A stretch of 11,687 nt of DNA from Clostridiales bacterium (GTDB taxonomy: Bacteria; Bacillota; Clostridia; Oscillospirales; QAMX01). Below the pieces are notes generated by a model. That model was given only the letters and a program-made list of their open reading frames with translations, was not told where the DNA came from and did no database searches. Both the position numbers and the translations under genes were made by a program. Below, one piece after another: positions 1 to 6,711 of this stretch. Position 1 is the first letter of the stretch; every line of letters begins with the position of its first letter. Where the stretch lies: positions 1 to 11,687 of the forward strand of contig JAEERN010000071.1 in assembly GCA_016285815.1 (NCBI GenBank). Reading direction: 5' to 3'.

Positions 1-1
1 C

Positions 2-118
2 GAAGCGCCGGACGGCGCGCGGAGCGTCTGTCTCGCCGGCGCCCGGGTGACGCTGGACTCCGCCGGGATCTCGCCCGACGCCGTGCGCCTGACCGCCGTG
101 TTCCTCGTCGCCCCGTAA
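2..118 (+). CDS. C-terminal fragment of an unidentified protein (left-edge partial gene)
   Basis: An open frame runs in from the window edge and ends at TAA 116-118, leaving 38 codons. The encoded tail ends in ...AVRLTAVFLVAP. I do not recognise the family. Coding is supported by codon use: 36 of 38 third positions are G or C, as in the clear genes of this window. Two strong hairpins also follow the stop within about 135 bases, as expected at the end of a transcription unit. The gene converges on the VanW-like gene. A non-coding reading cannot be fully excluded because the fragment is so short. Confidence 0.6.
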   Translation, partial: EAPDGARSVCLAGARVTLDSAGISPDAVRLTAVFLVAP

Positions 119-150
119 GCGCCGCTCCCCCTCCAAAAAAACTTGCCGAA

Positions 151-179
151 AAGGCCGCCGGGCTCCTCCCGGCGGCCTT
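151..179 (+). terminator. Perfect 12-bp hairpin after the left-edge gene (possible terminator)
   Basis: Positions 151-162 (AAGGCCGCCGGG) are perfectly complementary to 168-179, with a 5-base loop CTCCT. The hairpin starts 33 bases after the plus-strand stop. No T-tract follows on the plus strand. A run of seven A at 135-141 would give U7 on the minus strand, about nine bases beyond the stem. It may therefore act in either direction, as a terminator, a transcript-end stabiliser or a backup for the next hairpin. The structure is certain; its role is inferred. Confidence 0.6.
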
Positions 180-216
180 GCCGCGTCCGCCCCGCCGCCG
201 TGCGGCGGCAAAGACC

Positions 217-252
217 AAAAGGACCGGGCCCCTCAGCCGAGGGGCCCGGTCC
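217..252 (-). terminator. Strong intrinsic terminator of the mreB-murC-uxaC-vanW operon, probably bidirectional
   Basis: Positions 221-234 pair perfectly with 239-252, giving a 14-bp GC-rich stem closed by the 4-base loop AGCC. Read on the minus strand, the stem is followed by TTTTGGTCTTT (220 downwards), a U-rich tail. It begins 26 bases after the stop of the VanW-like gene. On the plus strand the stem is followed by GTGTTTTCC, so it could also stop transcripts from the convergent left-edge gene. Confidence 0.9.
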
Positions 253-278
253 GTGTTTTCCTCACGCTCCGGCCGCGC

Positions 279-1964
279 TCACGGGACCGGATTGGCGTCG
301 ATGATCTGGTTCGCCGGCGAATAGCGGGTGTTGTTCACCAGCACGCGGTCGACCAGCTCTCCGGCGCGGTAGACGTTCTGGTACACCTCGCAGGTATAGC
401 CGATCTGGCCCCGCTGGACCAGCTTGTACGTCCCGTAGGGAAGGTCGGCGTTCAGCCGATACTCCGTCTTATAGTCCTCCTCGCCGGTCTTGACCGACTC
501 AACGGTGATCTGCATCTCCGGATCGGTCAGCGTACCCAGGATGGTAACCGTCAGCTTCGAGCCGTTCACCTCGGCCAGCACCTTGACGGGATAGCCGCTG
601 GTGTTCTTGAACTTGAAGTCCAGATAGCCCCACTGGACGGTGGCGTCCTGTCCCAGCGGCACATAGCTGACCGAGAACATGTGGGCGTGGCGCTCGGTGA
701 TCTCAAGGCCCGCCTCCAGCGCCGCAACGTAGAGCGTGGAGCTGACCTGACAGATGCCGCCGCCGATGTCGTCCACCACCTCGCCGTTGACGAAGACCGC
801 CGCGGATTGATAGCCCAGGCTCTCCGAGCGCTCGCCCACCACGTCGTTGAACGAAAACTCGTCCCCGCCGCCTCCGCCGGATGGCAGCAGGATGGCACCG
901 TTGACCTCGCGCGCGGCCAGGGTCACGTTGGTGGTCCGGCCCGCGTTGCCCGTGTTCATCTCGGTGGTGAAGGTGGCCAGCACGTTGGCGAACAGGATCT
1001 CCTTCAGCTCGGAGGCGGTGGTCGGATAGGTGTAGATAAAGTCGTATTCGCGATAGTCCCAGTCGGCCGAGGCCATGTCGGCCTTGATCTTCTCCGTGTC
1101 GATGTCGACGCCCACGACCTCGTCCCGCACCACATAGCTCTTGACCCCGGTGCGCTCGATATAGGCGTTCTGCGGCGCGACGTAGATGGTGCCGCGGAGA
1201 TAGTCCACGTCCGGCGGCATGGCCCGCTGGACCACGCCCTCGACCTCGATGTCGTCGAAGACGCTGGTCTCCAGCGCGCGGTCCACCCGCTCGATCAGCT
1301 CGGTCCGGTTGATGGTCAGGCCGTCCTGTCCGCGGGTGATCTCCAGCGAGGTCCCCGTGTTGGTGACCTTATAGTTGACGAAGTCCTTTTCCACCAGCGC
1401 GGCCAGCTCTTCCGTCTTGGCGGCCACATAGTCCGAGTTGATGGTAAAGCCGGACGAGATCTCCACCGGCCGCGGCTCTTCGTGGTTGATCAAACGCGAC
1501 CGGGCGAAGATCCCCCCGGTCCGTCCGTAGCTGTAGGCGACGCCCGCCACATAGTCGGCGTCCACCGACGTCATGGCGTCGCGCACGCTGAGGGTCACGC
1601 TCTCGTCCCCGCAGATCAGCCGGAGCTGCTTGCCGGAAAAATAGTTGTCGCTGTATTCGGCGATGACCTCCTTGGCCTCGGCAAAGGTCATGCCGCCGAC
1701 GTCGATGCCGTAAACCGAGACGCCCGGATAGATCCGGTCGTAGTCCCGGACCTCCACCGCCACCATGGTGACCCACAGCACGGCGATGACGGCGCAGAGC
1801 GCGACGGCGCCCACGGTGATCCAGACCAGCGCCGGCTTCAGACCGAAGTAAGGCCTCCGCTTGGGCCGGACCAGATTGACCTCGGTGGTCTTAAAGTCCG
1901 GAATATCGCGTTTTTCCCGCTTTTTCTCCGGTTCGTCCTCCAGGATCCGCTTCCAGTCGTTCAA
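279..1964 (-). CDS. VanW-family membrane-anchored cell-wall protein with C-terminal G5-like region
   Basis: This 561-residue protein has a charged cytoplasmic N-terminus (about 1-44) and one membrane segment or uncleaved signal anchor (about 45-70). A long extracytoplasmic region (about 75-365) follows, resembling the peptidoglycan-binding-like repeats usually found before VanW. The VanW domain spans about 370-477 and carries its conserved GGGICQVSSTLY at 401-412 and ERHAHMF at 424-430. A G5-like tail (about 487-558) includes LPYGT and a final P-x-x-x-I-I segment. VanW domains were named from vancomycin-resistance clusters, but most, as here, occur without van genes and their chemistry is unsettled. 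The start is TTG at 1964-1962, 8 bases from a strong Shine-Dalgarno. It is the last gene of the mreB operon, 45 bases after uxaC, and is followed by a strong terminator. A role at the wall is inferred from domains and neighbours; no resistance function should be assumed. A run of five glycines (SGGGGGDEFSF) sits where relatives often have a short PGEEFSF-like turn. Confidence 0.9.
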   Translation of the reverse strand: MNDWKRILEDEPEKKREKRDIPDFKTTEVNLVRPKRRPYFGLKPALVWITVGAVALCAVIAVLWVTMVAVEVRDYDRIYPGVSVYGIDVGGMTFAEAKEVIAEYSDNYFSGKQLRLICGDESVTLSVRDAMTSVDADYVAGVAYSYGRTGGIFARSRLINHEEPRPVEISSGFTINSDYVAAKTEELAALVEKDFVNYKVTNTGTSLEITRGQDGLTINRTELIERVDRALETSVFDDIEVEGVVQRAMPPDVDYLRGTIYVAPQNAYIERTGVKSYVVRDEVVGVDIDTEKIKADMASADWDYREYDFIYTYPTTASELKEILFANVLATFTTEMNTGNAGRTTNVTLAAREVNGAILLPSGGGGGDEFSFNDVVGERSESLGYQSAAVFVNGEVVDDIGGGICQVSSTLYVAALEAGLEITERHAHMFSVSYVPLGQDATVQWGYLDFKFKNTSGYPVKVLAEVNGSKLTVTILGTLTDPEMQITVESVKTGEEDYKTEYRLNADLPYGTYKLVQRGQIGYTCEVYQNVYRAGELVDRVLVNNTRYSPANQIIDANPVP

Positions 1965-1972
1965 GCGTCCCG

Positions 1973-1980
1973 CCTCCCTT
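1973..1980 (-). promoter_or_regulatory. Ribosome binding site fixing the TTG start of the VanW-like gene
   Basis: On the minus strand AAGGGAGG (1980-1973) lies 8 bases before TTG 1964-1962. No ATG in a comparable position has such a site, so TTG is taken as the start. Confidence 0.8.
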
Positions 1981-2009
1981 CCCTGTGCTCCGCCGCGGCG
2001 CGGCCCGGG

Positions 2010-3407
2010 TCAAAATCCGAAATAGTCCCTGGCGTTGGTATAGCAGACGCCCTCGACGATGGCCGACAGCGTCTCCATGTTCCGCGGATACTCCCCGTCC
2101 TCGACCCACGTCCCCAACAGGTTGCACAGGATGCGCCGGAAATATTCGTGGCGCGGATAGGACAAAAAGCTGCGCGAGTCGGTCAGCATCCCGACGAAGG
2201 CGGACAGCAGGTTCAGCGAGGCGGTCTCGCGAAGCTGGCGCTCCATGCCGTCGCGGTGATCCAGGAACCACCAGGCCGAGCCGAACTGCGTCTTGGCGCG
2301 GACGCCCGGGGCGGTGAAACAGCCGCACAGGGCGATCATGGGGAGATAGTCCTTGTCGTTCAGGGAATACAGCACCGTGCGCGGCAAAACGCCGTCGGCG
2401 TCCATCCGGTCCAAAAGCCGGGACAGCCGCCCGGCCGTCTCAAAGTCGGACATGGTGTCGAAGCCGGTGTCGCGCCCCAGCGTTCGGAACATCCGGGTCG
2501 AATTGTTCCGCATGGAGCCCACGTGCAGCTGCATGGTCCAGTCCAGCCGCGCAAAGACCGCGGCCAGCCGGACGATGAGCCAGCCCTTATAGGCGTCCGC
2601 CTCGTCCTCGGTCAGCTCGCCGCCGTTCATGCGCTTTTCCCAGACGGCCGCCGCCTCGGCGTCCGTCCCGACGCGGCCGGGAAGCCGGCCGAAGTCGTGG
2701 TCGGAGAGCTTCCCGCCCAGCCCGGCGAAAAACTCCGCCCGGTCCGTCAGGGCGGCCAGACACGCGTCGGCCGAATCCACGGGCCGGCCCGCCGCGGCGG
2801 AAAGCGTCTGCATATAGCCGGCAAACTCCGGCTTTTCGATCAGGACCGCCTTGTCCGGGCGGAACGTGGGCAGCACGCGGCAGCCCGGCACCGGGTCCGC
2901 CGCCACGGCGCGGTGATACGCCAGCGAGTCCGCCGGATCGTCCGTGGTGCAGATGACGCGCACGTTGGACCGGGCGATCAGCTTTTTGGCGGAAAAGTCC
3001 GGCTGGGCGATGCGCTCGTTCATGGCGTCGAACAGCCGGTCCGCGTTGGCGGCGGTCAGCGGCTCGCTGATGTTGAAGAACCGCTGCATCTCCAGATGGC
3101 TCCAGTGGTAGAGCGGATTGCCGACGGCGGTCTCCAGCGCCGCGGCGTAGGCGCGGAATTTGTCCCGCTCCGGCGCGTCGCCGGTGATCTTCTCCTCTTC
3201 GATCCCCGCCAGCCGCATGAGCCGCCACTTGTAGTGGTCGCCGCCCAGCCACGCCTCGGTGATCGACGAGAACCGCTTGTCCGCGGCGATCTCCGCCGGG
3301 GACAGGTGGCAGTGATAGTCGATGATGGGCATCTTCGCCGCCGTCTCGTGGTACAGCTCCCGGGCGACCGCGTTCTTCAGCATGAAATCTGCGTCCATAA
3401 AGCTCAT
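2010..3407 (-). CDS. uxaC: Uronate isomerase (glucuronate/galacturonate isomerase)
   Basis: The 465-residue product has the usual length for UxaC (EC 5.3.1.12), a cytoplasmic TIM-barrel enzyme of the amidohydrolase superfamily. It interconverts D-glucuronate and D-fructuronate, and D-galacturonate and D-tagaturonate, the first step of hexuronate breakdown. Visible family features are YHCHLSP with metal-ligand type His32 and His34, CTTDDP at 153-158, QLHVGSMRNN at 293-302, GSAWWF at 376-381 and TDSRSFLSYPRHEYFRR at 409-425. It appears complete, with no frameshift. The ATG (3407-3405) overlaps the murC TGA as ATGA, and AAGGGAG lies about 9 bases upstream within the end of murC, so its translation is probably coupled to murC. 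No other hexuronate genes (uxaA, uxaB, uxuA, kdgK, transporter) lie nearby in this window. Its position among wall genes is odd; its base composition matches its neighbours. Confidence 0.96.
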   Translation of the reverse strand: MSFMDADFMLKNAVARELYHETAAKMPIIDYHCHLSPAEIAADKRFSSITEAWLGGDHYKWRLMRLAGIEEEKITGDAPERDKFRAYAAALETAVGNPLYHWSHLEMQRFFNISEPLTAANADRLFDAMNERIAQPDFSAKKLIARSNVRVICTTDDPADSLAYHRAVAADPVPGCRVLPTFRPDKAVLIEKPEFAGYMQTLSAAAGRPVDSADACLAALTDRAEFFAGLGGKLSDHDFGRLPGRVGTDAEAAAVWEKRMNGGELTEDEADAYKGWLIVRLAAVFARLDWTMQLHVGSMRNNSTRMFRTLGRDTGFDTMSDFETAGRLSRLLDRMDADGVLPRTVLYSLNDKDYLPMIALCGCFTAPGVRAKTQFGSAWWFLDHRDGMERQLRETASLNLLSAFVGMLTDSRSFLSYPRHEYFRRILCNLLGTWVEDGEYPRNMETLSAIVEGVCYTNARDYFGF

Positions 3408-4804
3408 TTTCCGTCGCTCCCTTCCGGGGAAGCCGCCCGGATCAGGCGCTTCGCCACGGTATTCACGTTGCCCGCGCCGCAGGTGAGGAACACGTCGCCC
3501 GGGCGCAGCTCGCGCTCAACGAATGCCAGACTCTCGTCCAGCGTGGGACAGTAGACCGCCCCCGGCACCAGCCGGGCGACGTCCGCCGCCGAGATCCCGA
3601 GGGTGTTGACCTCCCGGGCGGAATAGATGTCCGTCAGCACCGCCAGATCGCATCCGGCAAGGGCCGAGGCGAACTGCGGCAAAAGGGCCGCCGTCCGCGA
3701 ATAGGTGTGCGGCTGGAACAGACAGACGACCCGCCCGTACCCCAGACTCTTCGCCGTGGCCAGCGTGGCCGCCAGCTCGTCGGGATGGTGGGCGTAATCG
3801 TCGAACACGTCGGCGCCGTTCCACGTCCCGACCCGCTGAAAGCGTCGCTCCATCCCGGGAAAGGCCGACAGCCCCGCGGCGACGGTCTCCGCCGGAACGC
3901 CCTCTTCGATCAGCGCGGCCGCCGCGGCCGCCGCGTCGCAGACGTTGTGGCGGCCCGGGACCGACAGGGCGACGCGGCAGAGGACCTCCCCGCCCCGCGT
4001 CAGGGCAAAGCGGCCGCAGCCGCGCTCGAAGGTCAGCTCCGACGCCCTGTAATCCCCCGCGTCGAGGCCGAAGGTGACGACCCGCCGCTTGCCCGCCAGC
4101 CGGGCGGCCCCCGCCGCGGCATTTTCGTTCTCGGCGTTGATCACCACGGTCCCGCCGTCTTCCGGCGTGTTCAGCGCGAATTTTTCAAAGGCGTCGACGA
4201 TCTGGCCGATGCCGCTGTAATAGTCCAGATGGTCCGCTTCCACGTTGAGGATCAGCGCGGTGTGCGGGCGGAGATAGAGGAAGCTCTCGCAGTACTCGCA
4301 GGCCTCGGCCACGAACCAGTCGTTCCGGCCCAGACGGTACACGCCGCCGATGGAGGGCAGCACCGCGCCGATGAACGCCGTGGGGTCCAGTCCCCCGGCG
4401 TACAGGACGTGGGCGATCATGCCGGAGGTGGTGGACTTCCCGTGGGTGCCCGCCACGGCGATGGTCCGGCCGTACTCGCTCATGATCTGGCCCAGCACGT
4501 CCGGCCTCTCCAGCACGGGGATGCCCAGCTCTCTGGCGCGGACGATGTCGGGCGAATCGTCGTGGATGGCTGCGTTGCGGACCACCAGATCCGCGCCCTC
4601 CACCGCCCCAGGATCGTGTCCGATGTGGACGGGGATCCCCTTGCCGCGCAGCATCTTCACCGTGTTCGAATCGTCCCGGTCGGTGCCGGTGACCACCGCG
4701 CCGCGGCGGGCCAGCTCCTGGGCCAACGCGTTCATCATCACGCCGCCGATGCCGATGAAATGCACCCGCTTTCCGTCTTCTGCCGCCTGTTCGATGGTGT
4801 TCAT
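3404..4804 (-). CDS. murC: UDP-N-acetylmuramate--L-alanine ligase MurC
   Basis: This 466-residue Mur ligase attaches L-alanine to UDP-MurNAc using ATP (EC 6.3.2.8), the first cytoplasmic step of the peptidoglycan stem peptide. The N-terminal Rossmann region shows HFIGIGG at 15-21. The central ATPase has the P-loop GTHGKSTT at 119-126 and the following LNVEADHLDYY segment. The C-terminal domain has ERRFQRVG and DDYAHHP. The chosen start, ATG 4804-4802, has GGAGG 8 bases upstream and directly precedes the conserved domain. An upstream in-frame ATG at 4930 would add 42 low-complexity Arg/Ala-rich residues and overlap mreB by about 98 bases, so it was rejected. mreB ends 28 bases upstream, and the stop overlaps the uxaC start. 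One peculiarity is that the usual GGxGMS of the glycine loop reads GGVMMN (20-25). Confidence 0.97.
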   Translation of the reverse strand: MNTIEQAAEDGKRVHFIGIGGVMMNALAQELARRGAVVTGTDRDDSNTVKMLRGKGIPVHIGHDPGAVEGADLVVRNAAIHDDSPDIVRARELGIPVLERPDVLGQIMSEYGRTIAVAGTHGKSTTSGMIAHVLYAGGLDPTAFIGAVLPSIGGVYRLGRNDWFVAEACEYCESFLYLRPHTALILNVEADHLDYYSGIGQIVDAFEKFALNTPEDGGTVVINAENENAAAGAARLAGKRRVVTFGLDAGDYRASELTFERGCGRFALTRGGEVLCRVALSVPGRHNVCDAAAAAAALIEEGVPAETVAAGLSAFPGMERRFQRVGTWNGADVFDDYAHHPDELAATLATAKSLGYGRVVCLFQPHTYSRTAALLPQFASALAGCDLAVLTDIYSAREVNTLGISAADVARLVPGAVYCPTLDESLAFVERELRPGDVFLTCGAGNVNTVAKRLIRAASPEGSDGK

Positions 4805-4812
4805 GCACTCCG

Positions 4813-4817
4813 CCTCC
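4813..4817 (-). promoter_or_regulatory. Ribosome binding site fixing the murC start
   Basis: On the minus strand GGAGG (4817-4813) stands 8 bases before ATG 4804-4802, inside the 28-base gap after mreB. It supports the 466-residue form of MurC over the 42-residue longer one. Confidence 0.75.
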
Positions 4818-4832
4818 GCGTTTTCCGTCCGC

Positions 4833-5864
4833 TCAGCTCCGCTGCATCTGGCGGCGGCGGGCGATGTTGGTCGACCCCTCCTGCATGCTGGCCAGATTGT
4901 CCAGCGCCTTGCCCGTGCCGTAGGCCACACAGCTGACCGCGTCCTCCGCCACGTGGGTCTCGATGCCCGTATGCGAGGAGATCAGCTTGTCAAAGCCGTA
5001 CACCAGGCTGCCGCCGCCGGTCATGGTGATGCCGTTGGTGGAGATGTCCGCCACCAGCTCCGGCGGCGTGTGCTCCATGACGGAGTGGATGGCCTCGATG
5101 ATGTTCACCGAGACCTCCTCGAAGGCCTCCAGCACCTCGCTGGACGACACGACGAAGACCTTGGGCAGGCCGGTCATCAGACAGCGGCCCTTCACGTCCA
5201 TGGCGATATCCTCCGGCCGCGGATAGACGCAGCCGATCTTCATCTTGATCTCCTCGGCGGTCCGCTCGCCGATCAGCACGTTGTGCTTCCGGCGGATGTA
5301 CTTGATCAGGGCCTCGTCGAACCGGTCCCCCGCGATCTTGATCGAGGTGGACTCGACGATGCCGCCCAGCGAGATGACGGCGATGTCCGTGGTGCCGCCG
5401 CCGATGTCGACGATCATGTTCCCGTTGGGCTTCGAGATGTCGATGCCCGCGCCGATGGCCGCCGCCACGGGCTCTTCGATCAGATAGACCTGCCGCGCGC
5501 CGGCCTGAAGGCCCGCGTCGAACACGGCGCGCTCCTCCACCTCCGTGATGCCGCTGGGCACGCAGATGACCAGCCTCGGCTTCACGATGCGGAAGCCCAG
5601 GACCTTTTTGATGAACTCGCGGATCATGCGCTGGGTCACCTCATAGTCGGAGATGACGCCGTCCCGCAGGGGCCGGATGGCGATGATGTTGCCCGGCGTG
5701 CGGCCCAGCATGCGCTGGGCCTCGGTGCCGACGGAGAGCATCCGCCCCGTGTCCTTGTTCAGCGCCACGACGCTGGGCTCCCGCAGCACGATCCCCTTGC
5801 CCTTGACGTAGACCAGGATGGTCGCGGTGCCCAGATCGATCCCAATATCGTTTCCAAACATCAT
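4833..5864 (-). CDS. mreB: Rod-shape-determining actin homologue MreB/Mbl
   Basis: This 343-residue bacterial actin polymerises under the membrane and organises lateral-wall synthesis. The actin-fold signatures are in order: phosphate-1 DLGTA at 10-14, connect-1 VPSGITEVE at 102-110, the IEEP segment with the likely catalytic Glu at 130-131, phosphate-2 DIGGGTTD at 153-160, and adenosine TGGGSLVYG at 282-290. The gene begins ATGATG; GGGAG lies 10 bases before the first ATG (5864) and 13 before the second (5861), so either is possible, and family proteins often begin MFG. It is the first gene of an operon with murC, uxaC and a VanW-like gene, driven by a near-consensus promoter. mreC and mreD are absent here, which is more typical of Mbl- or MreBH-like paralogues than of the mreBCD cluster. 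Sequence reading alone cannot separate these subfamilies. Confidence 0.96.
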   Translation of the reverse strand: MMFGNDIGIDLGTATILVYVKGKGIVLREPSVVALNKDTGRMLSVGTEAQRMLGRTPGNIIAIRPLRDGVISDYEVTQRMIREFIKKVLGFRIVKPRLVICVPSGITEVEERAVFDAGLQAGARQVYLIEEPVAAAIGAGIDISKPNGNMIVDIGGGTTDIAVISLGGIVESTSIKIAGDRFDEALIKYIRRKHNVLIGERTAEEIKMKIGCVYPRPEDIAMDVKGRCLMTGLPKVFVVSSSEVLEAFEEVSVNIIEAIHSVMEHTPPELVADISTNGITMTGGGSLVYGFDKLISSHTGIETHVAEDAVSCVAYGTGKALDNLASMQEGSTNIARRRQMQRS

Positions 5865-5901
5865 GGTATCTATTCTCCCGTAAAAGCGTTTCCGATCTTC
5901 A

Positions 5902-5925
5902 AAGGGGGTATGCAGAGAACCCCTT
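5902..5925 (-). other. Inverted repeat at the predicted 5' end of the mreB transcript
   Basis: On the minus strand AAGGGG (5925-5920) can pair with CCCCTT (5907-5902) around a 12-base loop. It sits almost exactly where transcription should begin, about 7 bases after the -10 box, so it could form a 5'-terminal stem in the leader. A direct repeat TTTGAAG also occurs at 5929-5923 and 5903-5897. Structure and position are seen; any stabilising or regulatory role is speculative. Confidence 0.4.
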
Positions 5926-5930
5926 CAAAC

Positions 5931-5959
5931 ATTATATAATATTTCCCCGCGGAATTCAA
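5931..5959 (-). promoter_or_regulatory. Sigma-A-type promoter of the mreB-murC-uxaC-vanW operon
   Basis: On the minus strand, -35 TTGAAT (5959-5954) and -10 TATAAT (5936-5931) are separated by exactly 17 bases. The -10 is a full consensus match, and this AT-rich patch stands out in a very GC-rich region. Predicted transcription starts near 5924, giving a leader of about 60 bases before mreB. Confidence 0.85.
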
Positions 5960-5979
5960 CTGTTTTCCGGGGCCCGGGC

Positions 5980-5998
5980 AAAAAAAGCCGGGGCCGGC
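5980..5998 (-). terminator. Probable intrinsic terminator after comF
   Basis: On the minus strand, six bases after the comF stop, a short GC hairpin (GCCG, loop GCCC, CGGC; 5998-5987) runs directly into seven T (5986-5980). The stem is only 4 bp as drawn, but the U-tract is ideal and the mreB promoter starts just beyond it. This suggests that recD2-comF and the mreB operon are separate units. Confidence 0.6.
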
Positions 5999-6003
5999 CG
6001 CCG

Positions 6004-6711
6004 TCACCCGCTCCGCCGGCGGGTCTTGGCGGCGAACACGGCGCAGCTCCGCGCCGGGCGCAGGGCGGACAGCGTGAACGCCGCCTCGCTCGCGGTGGCG
6101 CCGGTGGTCAGGATGTCGTCCACCAGCAGCACCGTCTTGCCGGCAACGTCCGGCGCGGCCCGCCGGACGGCGTACACGCCGGTCACGTTGGCGCTCCGGC
6201 CGGCCGCATCCAGACTGGACTGCGGCGCGTTGTCCTCGGTCTTCTCCAGCAGCGCGACCGCCGGAACGCCGAGGAAATCCCCCAGACTGCGGGCCAGCAG
6301 CTCCGCCTGGTCGTACCCGCGCTGCCGGCGGCGCCGGGCGGAAACGGGGATCCACGTCACGACGTCCGCCCGGAACGCCTCGCCCCCGGCCCGGCTGTTG
6401 ACGGCCCGGCGCCAGCTTTCGGCCATACAGCGGGCAAAGGCCGGCGCATACGAGGACCTGCCCCGGAACTTGAAGCGGGTCAGCGCGGTCCTGACGCCGT
6501 CCTCGTACCAGAAGGGCGCGGCGTACAGCGCGATGCCGCTGCCGGCGCGTCCCCGGCGGGAAAACTCAGCCTCCGTACCCCGCGGGCCGGGCAGGGTCGC
6601 CTCGCACGCGGCGCAGAAGGTCGCGACGTCGCCCTCCAGCCGCCTGCCGCAGGCGGGACATCTCCGCGGGAACAGCAGGCGCGAGACCGCCAGTCCCAGG
6701 CCCCTCAGCAT
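6004..6711 (-). CDS. comF: ComF-family phosphoribosyltransferase-like protein
   Basis: This 235-residue protein has the standard ComF layout. An N-terminal zinc-ribbon has two Cys pairs (CPAC at 18-21, CAAC at 33-36). A conserved FKFRG segment follows (80-84), then RGYDQAELLA (131-140), and the PRPP-loop-type LLVDDILTTGAT (195-206) of type I phosphoribosyltransferases. In competent bacteria ComF acts in the cytoplasm on single-stranded DNA taken up during transformation, with a role also suggested in replication restart. The family is widespread in species not known to be competent. The ATG (6711-6709) lies inside the end of recD2, a 7-base overlap. No strong Shine-Dalgarno is present, so translational coupling to recD2 is likely. 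A short-stem U-rich terminator follows. Confidence 0.95.
   Translation of the reverse strand: MLRGLGLAVSRLLFPRRCPACGRRLEGDVATFCAACEATLPGPRGTEAEFSRRGRAGSGIALYAAPFWYEDGVRTALTRFKFRGRSSYAPAFARCMAESWRRAVNSRAGGEAFRADVVTWIPVSARRRRQRGYDQAELLARSLGDFLGVPAVALLEKTEDNAPQSSLDAAGRSANVTGVYAVRRAAPDVAGKTVLLVDDILTTGATASEAAFTLSALRPARSCAVFAAKTRRRSG

Noticed and set aside
279..1964. A vancomycin-resistance function for the VanW-family gene.
   Set aside because: No vanA/B-type ligase, vanH, vanX or vanRS gene is present in the window, and VanW-domain proteins are common in species without resistance.
681..3554. A very long plus-strand open frame (957 codons) opposite the VanW-like gene and uxaC.
   Set aside because: It is antisense to two well-recognised genes and has a His/Arg/Gly/Asp-rich composition typical of GC-rich antisense frames, with no domain and no convincing ribosome binding site.
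4805..4930. A 42-residue N-terminal extension of MurC.
   Set aside because: It would overlap the end of mreB in another frame and is Arg/Ala-rich. The ATG at 4804 has a well-placed GGAGG.
4350..5939. A 529-codon plus-strand open frame opposite murC and mreB.
   Set aside because: It is antisense to conserved motifs of both genes, has no recognisable domain, and crosses the mreB promoter.
5931..5940. A divergent plus-strand promoter from the symmetric ATTATATAAT.
   Set aside because: The plus-strand TATAAT (5935-5940) lacks a -35-like hexamer 17 bases upstream, and no plus-strand gene follows.
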